DNA from: Terriglobus sp. RCC_193 | Lineage (GTDB): Bacteria > Acidobacteriota > Terriglobia > Terriglobales > Acidobacteriaceae | Direction: 5' to 3' | DNA: 64,000 nt | NCBI RefSeq assembly: GCF_041355105.1 | Contig: NZ_JBFUPK010000002.1 | Span: forward strand, 682,001-746,000 | Shown here: piece by piece, positions 1-7,533 of the stretch | Layout of the letters: each line of letters begins with the position of its first letter | How positions within the stretch are numbered: the stretch's first letter is position 1 | Notes under the pieces: model-generated | Databases searched by the model: none | What the model saw: only the letters and a program-made list of their open reading frames with translations | Told to the model about the DNA's origin: nothing | Position numbers and translations under genes: made by a program

Positions 1-1
1 G

Positions 2-76
2 AATCCGTTGCGGGGCATCTCCGTGGCGCGCTCGCGGCCTTTCAGCGATGCAGAGCGCGCCACGGTGATGGCTTAA
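2..76 (+). CDS. C-terminal end of an unidentified protein (partial)
   Basis: An open frame enters from the left edge and runs 24 codons to a TAA at 74-76. The translated tail (ending ERATVMA) reads like an ordinary soluble C-terminus, and its stop overlaps the stop of the convergent gene on the other strand (shared TTAA at 73-76), a common tail-to-tail arrangement. Too little is present to name a family. The call rests only on frame and context and could be chance. Confidence 0.35.
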   Translation, partial: NPLRGISVARSRPFSDAERATVMA

Positions 77-846
77 GCCTCGGACCTGGGAATGAGTGCG
101 CGGAGCGCCACGGACACACCGAGCGAGATGAGGATGCCCTGCGTGATGTGGAGGACCGTGTTCTCCCAGCTGAAGCTGTCGGCCCATCCCAGAATGGCGA
201 AAGAGATGGCTGCGCCGAGCATATAGAACTCGCTGAGGATGCCTTGCTTCCAGTTGGGATGGCTGGTGCCTGGAGCGGTACACGGCTTCATGGATGGGAC
301 GATGCGCGGTACCTCTTCAAGATACGCGCGGTAGGCTTCGCCGAGATGTCCCATCAGGTAGGGTTCTTCGCGACCGATCAGGCGCAGTTGCAGCAGCGTA
401 ATGAGGAGAATGCAGAGGGCTGCTGCCTCCGGCCGCATGAGAAACGCCAAGGCAATGGTGTGCAGAATGGTGCCCAGATACAGCGGATTGCGAACGTAAC
501 GAAACGGACCATCTGCGATGACACGATTGCCCACCATGCCGCCGCGCTTTACGGTGGATGCTCCGAGATAGGCAGCGCCCCACGTGCGCAGCAGCGCACC
601 CGCAAACGCGAACAACAGGATGACCACCAATGCGCTGTTCCAGAACTGCGCGAAACGCGCATACTGTGGCCGCGAAAGATTGTTTGCGATGTGGAACCAC
701 ACGCTGCCATTGCTTAGGAAGCTCCATAACGCAATGCCGTGAAAGCCATTGTGATAGTCGGGCCAGGGGGCCGCAAAACATAGCGTGTAGATCAATGCGT
801 GGATCAGAAAACGGTGTTTGTACTCGAACGCGGAGGCTTGCATCAT
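73..846 (-). CDS. membrane methyltransferase, isoprenylcysteine O-methyltransferase / PEMT-like
   Basis: A 257-residue multi-spanning membrane protein. The C-terminal half carries the hallmark of the ICMT/phospholipid methyltransferase superfamily: a GPFRYVRNPLYLG motif (about residues 113-125), followed by a hydrophobic hairpin and then a conserved REEPYLMGHLGEAYRAY segment. Such enzymes use S-adenosylmethionine and bind it with these C-terminal motifs; the substrate here (lipid, isoprenoid or small molecule) cannot be told. Two ATG codons in a row occur at the start (846 or 843), without a clear ribosome binding site. A striking nested palindrome lies just upstream at 865-902. The gene is downstream of parB on the same strand. 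Confidence 0.75.
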   Translation of the reverse strand: MMQASAFEYKHRFLIHALIYTLCFAAPWPDYHNGFHGIALWSFLSNGSVWFHIANNLSRPQYARFAQFWNSALVVILLFAFAGALLRTWGAAYLGASTVKRGGMVGNRVIADGPFRYVRNPLYLGTILHTIALAFLMRPEAAALCILLITLLQLRLIGREEPYLMGHLGEAYRAYLEEVPRIVPSMKPCTAPGTSHPNWKQGILSEFYMLGAAISFAILGWADSFSWENTVLHITQGILISLGVSVALRALIPRSEA

Positions 847-864
847 GGTGTGGGGAACATCCAG

Positions 865-902
865 TCCTAATCTTTTAGGAGTGACCTCCTAAAAGATTAG
901 GA
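865..902. promoter_or_regulatory. nested inverted repeat, two TCCTAA-N4-TTAGGA units
   Basis: Bases 866-881 and 886-901 are perfect 16-bp inverted arms around the loop tgac. Each arm is itself a palindrome: TCCTAATCTTTTAGGA at 865-880 and TCCTAAAAGATTAGGA at 887-902, both TCCTAA-N4-TTAGGA. It sits between the 3' end of parB and the start of the methyltransferase gene, 19 bases upstream of the latter. It lacks a T-run on either strand, so a paired operator (two dimer sites) fits better than an intrinsic terminator, although an RNA hairpin after parB is also possible. Confidence 0.55.
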
Positions 903-934
903 GATCATATGGTTTCGCTCTGTAACAGAGGAAG

Positions 935-1849
935 TCAGTTTGCCGAGAGCATGGTCAACAACGTATCAAAGTCTTCCAGGTTGCTGTACTCAATGACCAC
1001 GCGTCCTTTGCCGCGAGTGTCCTCGATGCGAACCTTCAGGCCGAGCGAACGCTGCAGTTTGTCCTGGGCCGCTTTCACGTTGGGATCGATCTCGGGTTCT
1101 TCGGAGGTTTGAACCTTGCCAAGTTTACGCTCGGGATCCAGCAGCCCTTTTACATAATTTTCCGTGCCGCGGACCGAAAGGCTCAGCGCCTGAATTTTCT
1201 GCGCCGCGGCCAGGATCTGGGCTTCGGATTCCAGCGCCAGCAAAGCGCGGGCGTGTCCGAAACTCAGGTCGCCGCCTTCTACCTTTTCCTGTACAGCCTG
1301 CGGCAGCCGCAGCAGGCGCAGGAAGTTGGCCACAGAGGCGCGCTCCTTGCCGGTGCGCTGCGCCATCTGTTCCTGCGTCATTTTGAATTCGCGGCCCAGT
1401 CGCTCATAGGCGCGGGCCTGTTCCATGGGATTCAGGTCGGCCCGCTGCAGGTTTTCTACGATGGTCATTTCCATCGCCTGCTCGTCGGAGACCTCGCGGA
1501 TGAAGACAGGGATGGTCTTTTTGCCAGCGCGCTGCGACGCCAGCCAGCGACGCTCGCCGGCGATGAGCTGATATTTGCCGCCGGATAGCGGGCGCACCAC
1601 GATGGGCTGCACCACGCCTGTGGCCGCAATGGACTGCGCCAGTTCGTTCAGCGCCACTTCATCGAAGCGGGTACGCGTCTGAAACGGGTTGCGCACGATG
1701 GTGGTTACGTCCACCTCCAGTGGCTTGCCGGAGGGCGCTGCGGGAGGGGCCGGTGGTGGCGTGGGAGCGGGTTGCCGCGCGGGGAGCAGCGCCTCCAGCC
1801 CCCGTCCAAGGGCTCTGCGCTTGGGATCCTGTGTTTTTACGTCGGACAT
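935..1849 (-). CDS. parB: chromosome partitioning protein ParB
   Basis: ParB binds parS sites, spreads as a CTP-dependent clamp and recruits SMC and ParA for origin segregation. Seen here: the basic N-terminal ParA-stimulating peptide RRALGRGLEALLPAR (about residues 11-25), a proline-rich linker, the ParB/Srx nuclease-like fold with the CTP-binding GERR motif at 98-101, the helix-turn-helix around 150-185 (MTQEQMAQRTGKERASVANF) and a short C-terminal dimerisation region. At 304 residues it has normal length. A CAGGAA sequence 8 bases before the ATG serves as ribosome binding site. It follows parA with a 37-bp gap, the usual parAB order, and parS palindromes lie close by. Confidence 0.97.
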   Translation of the reverse strand: MSDVKTQDPKRRALGRGLEALLPARQPAPTPPPAPPAAPSGKPLEVDVTTIVRNPFQTRTRFDEVALNELAQSIAATGVVQPIVVRPLSGGKYQLIAGERRWLASQRAGKKTIPVFIREVSDEQAMEMTIVENLQRADLNPMEQARAYERLGREFKMTQEQMAQRTGKERASVANFLRLLRLPQAVQEKVEGGDLSFGHARALLALESEAQILAAAQKIQALSLSVRGTENYVKGLLDPERKLGKVQTSEEPEIDPNVKAAQDKLQRSLGLKVRIEDTRGKGRVVIEYSNLEDFDTLLTMLSAN

Positions 1850-1886
1850 GATGTGGTTCCTGTCTTTTACCTACTAGGGGCTGTCG

Positions 1887-2717
1887 TTACTCTTCGGATT
1901 CTTCGTCGGGTACGTGAACTACGGCTCCAGCGGGATTGCCTTCCGTGGTGAAGACACCGTTGCGGGCGAGCAGTTCGCGGCCAAGGTCGCGATAGGCTTC
2001 AGCGCCGCGCGACTTCGCATCGTAGGCGATGACGGGCAGGCCGTGGCTGGGCGCTTCGGCCACACGGACGTTGCGGGGAATGGTGGTGGTGTAAAGCTTG
2101 TCGCCGAAGAAGCCCTTGATGTTTTCAGCGACCTGCTGCGAGAGCGAAGTGCGCGGGTCGTACATGGTGAGTACGACACCTTCGAGACCCAGATCCGGCT
2201 GGAAGGCTGCGGCGACACGATCGAGCGTCCCGGTAAGCTCCGAGATGCCTTCCAGGGCGAAGTATTCCGCCTGCATGGGAACGAGGAGGGTGTCGGCTGC
2301 CACAAGGGCGTTCAGTGTCAGCAAATCGAGCGCGGGTGGGCAGTCCAGGAAGATGAAGTCATAAGAGCCGCGGATATCTTCCAGCGCTTTACGGAGACGG
2401 AACTCGCGCTCGGTCTGCTGTGCCAGGTCGAAGTTGGCCCCGATGAGGTCCTTTGAGCTGGGAATCAGTCGCAGATTCTCGACGGCTGTATCCAGTGTGA
2501 TCTCCGCTGCAGTGACTTCGCCCAGCAGCAGATCGTACACGGTCTTGCGGTCTGGATCGCGGGCTACGCCGAGACCGCCGGAAGCGTTAGTCTGCGGGTC
2601 GCAATCGACCAGCAGAGTCGACAGGCCATTGAACGCAACGGCTGCCGCAAGATTGATCGCGGTCGTGGTTTTTCCCACGCCACCCTTCTGGTTGACGACT
2701 GCTATGACTTTGCCCAT
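1887..2717 (-). CDS. parA: chromosome partitioning ATPase ParA (Soj)
   Basis: A ParA/MinD-family Walker ATPase that drives origin segregation together with ParB. The deviant Walker A box KGGVGKTT is at residues 11-18, the switch region [13 protein letters not shown] follows near residue 40, and the Walker B stretch [10 protein letters not shown] is near 125. Length (276) fits chromosomal Soj proteins. The C-terminus has a short acidic tail (VPDEESEE) that is not part of the core fold. It is the first gene of parAB, directly downstream of rsmG, with two parS sites in the 108-bp gap between them. Confidence 0.97.
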   Translation of the reverse strand: MGKVIAVVNQKGGVGKTTTAINLAAAVAFNGLSTLLVDCDPQTNASGGLGVARDPDRKTVYDLLLGEVTAAEITLDTAVENLRLIPSSKDLIGANFDLAQQTEREFRLRKALEDIRGSYDFIFLDCPPALDLLTLNALVAADTLLVPMQAEYFALEGISELTGTLDRVAAAFQPDLGLEGVVLTMYDPRTSLSQQVAENIKGFFGDKLYTTTIPRNVRVAEAPSHGLPVIAYDAKSRGAEAYRDLGRELLARNGVFTTEGNPAGAVVHVPDEESEE

Positions 2718-2759
2718 GGCGCTTCGCCAGAGTAGCAGGGGAAGGCGGGGTCTGAGTAT

Positions 2760-2775
2760 TGTTCCACGTGGAACA
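2760..2775. promoter_or_regulatory. parS site 1 (TGTTCCACGTGGAACA)
   Basis: A perfect 16-bp palindrome that differs from the classical bacterial parS (TGTTTCACGTGAAACA) only by the symmetrical T-to-C / A-to-G pair. It lies between rsmG and parA, where ParB binding sites are normally found. Confidence 0.9.
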
Positions 2776-2797
2776 CCTGAGGAGATGCTGTGGAGAA

Positions 2798-2813
2798 CGT
2801 TCCACGTGGAACA
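2798..2813. promoter_or_regulatory. parS site 2
   Basis: CGTTCCACGTGGAACA: the same palindrome as site 1 with one outer base changed (core GTTCCACGTGGAAC intact), 22 bp away in the same rsmG-parA gap. Two close parS sites provide a ParB nucleation cluster. Confidence 0.88.
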
Positions 2814-2825
2814 CCGAATTCGACG

Positions 2826-3455
2826 TTATTGCCCGGGATTCTGGCTTTCCACAGCTTTCCACAGGGATACACAGCCCTGTGAAAGTGGAACGGCCAAGGA
2901 ATACTCCAACGCCCATCCCGGAAGAGATTCAGCGCCTTCCAGGGGGAGATAACGCAGCATGGCTCCCTTAGGCTTTACTCGCGTTTCCGCGACTGGCAGC
3001 ATGGCTTCCGTGTGATCGACGGCGCGCAGGGCGACGATATCGAAGACGGAGCCTTCGGGCATGGCTTCCACGCGGTTGGACCAGACTTCCGCATCGATAC
3101 CGAGTGTGCGTACCGCTTCGCGCAGGAAGGACGCTTTTTTGCCCTGCGATTCCGCCAGCGTAACTTTCAGGCCGGGATGGAGCAGTTTTAAAGGGATACC
3201 AGGGAATCCAGCGCCGGAACCGAAGTCGAGCAGAGTTTCTGTGCCGTTCAGGAGCCGTCCGGCGAACAGGCTTTCACCGATCTGCCGTTGTACCAGGAGT
3301 TCCGGATCGCGTACGGCGGTCAGGTTGGTTTTCTGGTTCCAGCGGAGCAGAAGCATGAGATAGATTTCGAGCTTTTCCAGCGTATCTGCGGGAAGGCTTT
3401 CCGCATAAGGCGCAAGCAGCGCGGCGATATGGTCGCGGGATGGGACGTAGAGCAT
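2826..3455 (-). CDS. rsmG: 16S rRNA (guanine-527-N7)-methyltransferase RsmG
   Basis: RsmG (GidB) methylates N7 of G527 of 16S rRNA; its loss gives low-level streptomycin resistance in many bacteria. The Rossmann-type SAM-binding motif LLDFGSGAGFPG is at residues 75-86 and the family motif RWNQKTNLTAVRDPE at about 38-52. Length (209) is typical. It stands directly upstream of parA-parB, the conserved gidB-parA-parB order found near many replication origins. Its start lies 3 bp after the stop of the upstream hydrolase gene, so the two are probably co-transcribed. Confidence 0.95.
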   Translation of the reverse strand: MLYVPSRDHIAALLAPYAESLPADTLEKLEIYLMLLLRWNQKTNLTAVRDPELLVQRQIGESLFAGRLLNGTETLLDFGSGAGFPGIPLKLLHPGLKVTLAESQGKKASFLREAVRTLGIDAEVWSNRVEAMPEGSVFDIVALRAVDHTEAMLPVAETRVKPKGAMLRYLPLEGAESLPGWALEYSLAVPLSQGCVSLWKAVESQNPGQ

Positions 3456-3458
3456 GGC

Positions 3459-4202
3459 TCAGACTCCTGCTGCCGCTTTCAGAAAGTCGGCGAAGATGGC
3501 GCGCGACGCTGCGCTGGAACCCACCGTTCTTTCCGGATGCCACTGCACTCCTATGAGCCAATGTCCTGGGTCGGAGCCTTCGATGGCTTCAATGACGGTG
3601 TCCTCCGGGCATCGGGCGACCACACGCAGGGTGTCGCCAGGAGAGGCGATGGCCTGGTGGTGGCTGCTGTTGACGGGGATGCGGGCGAATTCGTCATCGA
3701 CGGGCGTAGATTCGCCGGATTGCCTCAGAATGCGTCCCAGGCGGCTGTCCTGCGAGAATTGCGCGGCGTGGGCCGCGGCTACGGCGCGTCCAGCACGATG
3801 ATTTACCGGGATGGGGGAGCAATCCTGGATGAGCGTGCCGCCGTAGTAGACGTTCATGGACTGGGTTCCAAAGCAGATGCCCAACAGCGGCTTCTTGGTT
3901 TCTTCGGCGGCTTCGAACAGGGCGCGGTCAGTCTGGTCGCGGAGCAGGTCAGGGTCGGCAGAGGCAGAGTTGCGGTCGTGACCGTAGCGGGCAGGGTCTA
4001 TATCAGCCCCGCTGCCGGGCAGCAGGATGCCGTCTGCCTGACGCGCCAATTCCTTTAATTCAGGCACGGAGTGGGTCAACGCCACCTTTACCGGTTCGCC
4101 GTCTGCGGCTTCTACCGCGGCAGCGTATTCCGGCCAGCTTTTGGCGTTATACGGCTCGTCGAAGCTGGTGGGGATCGGGATCAGGATGCGTGGGCGGCCC
4201 AT
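3459..4202 (-). CDS. gamma-glutamyl-gamma-aminobutyrate hydrolase family protein (peptidase C26)
   Basis: A class-I glutamine amidotransferase-like hydrolase of the PuuD/C26 group, which cleaves gamma-glutamyl amides. The nucleophile elbow is GICFGTQ with Cys110; the oxyanion-side motif LLPGSGADIDP is near residues 60-70; the catalytic His sits in GVQWHPER near residue 222. PuuD proteins usually have GICRG at the elbow, so the substrate may not be gamma-glutamyl-GABA. There are no polyamine genes nearby; instead it is wedged between plsC and rsmG, with a 3-bp gap to rsmG. Function beyond gamma-glutamyl hydrolysis is an inference. Confidence 0.85.
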   Translation of the reverse strand: MGRPRILIPIPTSFDEPYNAKSWPEYAAAVEAADGEPVKVALTHSVPELKELARQADGILLPGSGADIDPARYGHDRNSASADPDLLRDQTDRALFEAAEETKKPLLGICFGTQSMNVYYGGTLIQDCSPIPVNHRAGRAVAAAHAAQFSQDSRLGRILRQSGESTPVDDEFARIPVNSSHHQAIASPGDTLRVVARCPEDTVIEAIEGSDPGHWLIGVQWHPERTVGSSAASRAIFADFLKAAAGV

Positions 4203-4240
4203 CTCCTGATGATACGCCGCTTGTCCTGCTCCACCCTCAG

Positions 4241-4256
4241 TGTTCCACGTGGAACA
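4241..4256. promoter_or_regulatory. parS site 3 (TGTTCCACGTGGAACA)
   Basis: A perfect copy of parS site 1, in the 55-bp gap between the C26 hydrolase gene and plsC, about 1.5 kb from the other two sites. A third perfect match so close by makes the parS assignment firm. Confidence 0.9.
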
Positions 4257-4257
4257 T

Positions 4258-5043
4258 TTAGAGCTGGCTGCTGGGGATCTTTGCCTGATTCTCCGGGACT
4301 GATGCGGGCTGCACGAGCTGGGAGTGGCGATAATATTCGGTGGCGATGGCGTCCATCAGGCGCTGTGTGAGTGCCTCGGCATCCTTGGTGACCATGCCGG
4401 TGGTATTGATGGGGTCGCAGGCTATCAGCAACAGGGGCCGCGGAGCCAGATGGTAGGTGTGCATCGGCAGGAGTTCGTAGGTTCCTACGAGCGCCAGCGG
4501 CACCAGTGGCACCTGGGCCTTGATGGCCATGAAGGCTGCGCCCTGCAGGAACTGGCGGATGTGACCGTCAGAGGAGCGGCCGCCGTCAGGGAAGATCAGG
4601 AGCGGCATCCCCGATTTCAGGGTGGATACCCCACGCATCAGTCCGGCCACCATTGACCTCATGCTGGACTGATCAATGGGCACCTGGCCGGAGCGGGTGA
4701 GATGCCAGCCGATGAAGGGGATCTTGAACAGGTAATGGTTCGCCAGGATGCGGAACTGGAAGGGCAGCGCGCCGAAGAGGGCCGGGGTGTCCATATAGCT
4801 GAGGTGATTGCTGGCGAAGACGGCGGCGCGACCCAGATGGAGATTCTGCGGATTGACCACCTTCATGGGCGAAAGCGCGATGACAAGCATCAACTTTGCC
4901 CAGATGTGGGCGATGGCGTGCTGCTGACGGCCGGACTTATCCCACAGAGAAACCAGCAGCGAAAGCGAACCGCAGGCGACCGTAACGAACAACATTAGGG
5001 GGATGAAGATCAGGTACGAAACCCAGGGCAGCAGCCGTTTCAT
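4258..5043 (-). CDS. 1-acyl-sn-glycerol-3-phosphate acyltransferase-like (PlsC family)
   Basis: An inner-membrane lysophospholipid acyltransferase. One N-terminal transmembrane segment is followed by the acceptor motif NHLSYMD (His80, Asp85), then a GQVPIDQ block and FPDGGRS near residues 151-157. The last motif is normally FPEGTRS, so block III is altered (E to D, T to G). The start chosen is the ATG at 5041-5043: it overlaps the folC stop as ATGA and has AGGAG eight bases upstream. An in-frame upstream ATG at 5064 would add seven residues but has no such signal. Coupling to folC suggests co-expression only, not a shared pathway. Confidence 0.85.
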   Translation of the reverse strand: MKRLLPWVSYLIFIPLMLFVTVACGSLSLLVSLWDKSGRQQHAIAHIWAKLMLVIALSPMKVVNPQNLHLGRAAVFASNHLSYMDTPALFGALPFQFRILANHYLFKIPFIGWHLTRSGQVPIDQSSMRSMVAGLMRGVSTLKSGMPLLIFPDGGRSSDGHIRQFLQGAAFMAIKAQVPLVPLALVGTYELLPMHTYHLAPRPLLLIACDPINTTGMVTKDAEALTQRLMDAIATEYYRHSQLVQPASVPENQAKIPSSQL

Positions 5044-6410
5044 CCGTGTTGCTCCTTCAGCCATGTCTTCGCCTCGGCTACGAGGTATACCGAACCCGAT
5101 ACGATGACGCTGCCGGCTCGATCTGCGGCTTTGTCCATAGCGTCCGCGACCGATGTGCAGACCTCTGCAGCGGTATCCAAAGCGGCGGCGACTTCGGCCA
5201 GCGCTTCGGCCGTGGCGGCACGCGGACTGCGAATGGGAGCCAGCAGGATGCGGTCATCCGGGCCGTCAAACAGCGGGAAGAGAATCTGCGCCATTTCGCG
5301 GATGGACTTGTCCTTCAGGGCTGAAAAGACGAGGGTGCGCGGTGTGGGCAGTTGGTCGCCATCGATCTGGCGGGAAAGATGGCTGCGCAGCGTCCACGCC
5401 CCGGCGGGGTTGTGCGCCACGTCCATCAGCAACGCGATCCGTGTTCCCGGGATGGTGACGGATTCCAGCCTTCCCGGCCAACGTGTGAACCGGATACCGC
5501 GTTCGACGGACTGCGGCGTAATCCTTGTAAATTGTTGTTGTATAAGGAGTTGTTCCGATACAGCAATCGCCAGGGCGACATTGCGACGCTGGTGATCCCC
5601 GGCCAGGGGGCTGGCAATGGTAATGCTTTCTCCCTGCACGACTACCGGGTACGAGACGTCGCCGGTGATGCGATCCGGCAGGTAGGTGGCGGCGTTTATT
5701 CCCGTGACATCCAGCGCTACCGCAATTTCGCCGATGGCGGCGTTGGCCTCGGGGTGCTGCGGCAGGGTTATCAGGCGTCCGTGCGGACGGAGGATGCCGG
5801 CTTTTTCGCGGGCGATCTCGGTCAGCGTGTTGCCGAGCCATTCGGTGTGGTCGAGCGAGATGTCCGTGATGACGGAGAGTAGCGGCTCCACGATGTTGGT
5901 GGCGTCCAGGCGACCGCCGAGGCCGACTTCGAGGATGGCGATGTCGACCTTCGCTTCGGCGAAGGCAACAAAGGCCATTGCCGTCATGACTTCAAAGAAG
6001 CTGGGCGGATGCGGCAGGTGGCCTTCCGCAACCAATCGTGTCGCTGTGGCTTGAACCTTTGCGAAGGCATTGGCGAAGGCGTCATCGCTGATCTCAGAGA
6101 GCGAGTTTTCACCGGGTGTTATATCGCTGATCTGGATGCGTTCGTTGGGGCGCAGCAGATGCGGCGAGGTGTACAGGCCGGTGCGGTAGCCGGAGACGCT
6201 GAGAATGCTGGCGAGCGTTGCGGCCGTGGAGCCCTTGCCGTTGGTGCCTGCGATCAGAACCGAGGGATAACGGTTCTGCGGATTGCCCAGGGCTTCGGCG
6301 AGTACGCGCATATGAGCAAGCTCAAATTTGCGGCGTGGTGTGCCGGGCGCGGCAGGAGCAAGCTCGCCGCTCAGGGTGTACAGCTCACTTACTGCTTCTT
6401 CGTACTGCAT
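5040..6410 (-). CDS. folC: bifunctional folylpolyglutamate synthase / dihydrofolate synthase FolC
   Basis: A Mur-ligase family enzyme adding glutamate to dihydropteroate and folates with ATP. The P-loop GTNGKGS is at residues 55-61, followed by the family motif YTSPHLLRPNERIQI; the central ATPase block ILEVGLGGRLDATNIV and the C-terminal ligase-domain motif MDVAHNPAGAW are all present. Length (456) is normal. The stop overlaps the start of plsC (ATGA). folK lies elsewhere in this window (54.3 kb), so folate genes are scattered. The ribosome binding site before the ATG is weak. Confidence 0.95.
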   Translation of the reverse strand: MQYEEAVSELYTLSGELAPAAPGTPRRKFELAHMRVLAEALGNPQNRYPSVLIAGTNGKGSTAATLASILSVSGYRTGLYTSPHLLRPNERIQISDITPGENSLSEISDDAFANAFAKVQATATRLVAEGHLPHPPSFFEVMTAMAFVAFAEAKVDIAILEVGLGGRLDATNIVEPLLSVITDISLDHTEWLGNTLTEIAREKAGILRPHGRLITLPQHPEANAAIGEIAVALDVTGINAATYLPDRITGDVSYPVVVQGESITIASPLAGDHQRRNVALAIAVSEQLLIQQQFTRITPQSVERGIRFTRWPGRLESVTIPGTRIALLMDVAHNPAGAWTLRSHLSRQIDGDQLPTPRTLVFSALKDKSIREMAQILFPLFDGPDDRILLAPIRSPRAATAEALAEVAAALDTAAEVCTSVADAMDKAADRAGSVIVSGSVYLVAEAKTWLKEQHG

Positions 6411-6483
6411 GCCTTGGTCATTGTAGACGGGTAGCCGTTTCGCAGAATGATGATGCGCTTTGTGGTGGCGAATTCTGTGTGAG

Positions 6484-7353
6484 CTACTGGCGCAGCGGTC
6501 GTGGGGATTTGGTGGTTTTCGCTTTGTCCAGGCGGGTTCCTATGGCTTCGAACGCGGGTGTGGGGCCGGTCCAGCGTAGTTGGTCGACGTTGGTGAAGAG
6601 TGGCAAGTCTGTCTTGAGTGTGGCCAGGTTGCGGAAGAGGAGAGCGTTCTGCCACTCGGTGCGCAGGGTGTCATTCATGCCGCGTGGATTGGCGATGGCG
6701 AGTTGCCAATCTGCGCTGTTTTGCGGGATGGCTTCGATGTGGCCGAACTTTGCAAGGACGGCGGCAGTGCCTTTGGCTCCCCAGCCGCGAAGGCCGGGGA
6801 AGCCGTCCGCGGCATCGCCCACGAGGGCGAGATAGTCGGGGATGGAGGTGGGCGGGACGCCGAACTTTGCAATGACTCCGGCTTCGTCGCGGGTTTCGCG
6901 CTTGCGACGGTCCATCTGAACCACACGATCGCCCTGCACGCATTGCGCAAGGTCCTTATCAGGGGTGCAGATGAGGACGCGTGTGACGCGTGCATCTTCT
7001 GATGCGATGCGGGCCGCGGAGGCGAGTGCGTCGTCTGCTTCTTCGTTCTTCATGGCCCAGGTGACAATACCCATCGCCTGCAAGGCTTCTTCCAGCAGAG
7101 GGAACTGTGCGAAGAGATCAGGGTCAATGCCTTCGCCTGTTTTATAGCCGGGCCATAGATCATTGCGGAAGGATTCAATGACGTGATCGGTGGCCACACC
7201 AATATGGGTGGCTCCTTCCTTCACCATCGCGAGGATGGATGCGAGTACACCTTTCACTGCGCCTACTTCGTTACCATCGGCGTCGCGCATGGATGGCCAT
7301 GCGTAGAAGTGGCGGAAGAGTTCGTAGGTGCCGTCGATGAGATGGATTTCCAT
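6484..7353 (-). CDS. stand-alone 5'-3' exonuclease / flap endonuclease (PolA N-domain-like)
   Basis: A 289-residue protein matching the 5' nuclease domain of DNA polymerase I without the polymerase. Visible are the N-terminal metal-binding DGTYELFR, the acidic cluster NEEADDALASAA, the second acidic site CTPDKDLAQCV and the helix-hairpin-helix/H3TH DNA-binding region GDAADGFPGLRGWGAKGTAAVL. Members remove RNA primers or flaps during lagging-strand synthesis or repair. The very first residues read MEIHLIDGTYELFRHFYA, slightly unlike bacterial PolA (LLIDGSSYLYRA), as in the Xni/short-exonuclease group. It is transcribed with folC on the same strand, 73 bp upstream of it. Confidence 0.88.
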   Translation of the reverse strand: MEIHLIDGTYELFRHFYAWPSMRDADGNEVGAVKGVLASILAMVKEGATHIGVATDHVIESFRNDLWPGYKTGEGIDPDLFAQFPLLEEALQAMGIVTWAMKNEEADDALASAARIASEDARVTRVLICTPDKDLAQCVQGDRVVQMDRRKRETRDEAGVIAKFGVPPTSIPDYLALVGDAADGFPGLRGWGAKGTAAVLAKFGHIEAIPQNSADWQLAIANPRGMNDTLRTEWQNALLFRNLATLKTDLPLFTNVDQLRWTGPTPAFEAIGTRLDKAKTTKSPRPLRQ

Positions 7354-7533
7354 GCGTGGTTAGCGTACATGGAATGTGTTCTAAGTTACGTCGATTTTTG
7401 ATAAGAGGGGAAGGGCTTGCTTGTGGGAGGGAGTGCGCGGCTGACAGGTGAGGAGCGCGTTTATCGTTACTTATTCGCGCCAGTTTTCAAGTGACTTTTC
7501 AGGAATCCAAGAGTCCCAAACTCTTAATTACGT

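Noticed and set aside
3288-4058. Plus-strand 256-codon frame across rsmG and the C26 hydrolase
   Set aside because: Antisense to two genes with clear family motifs; no motif of its own.
7509-7525. AAGAGT-N5-ACTCTT hairpin after the unknown gene at 7534
   Set aside because: Only six pairs with no T-run on the minus strand; too weak to call a terminator.
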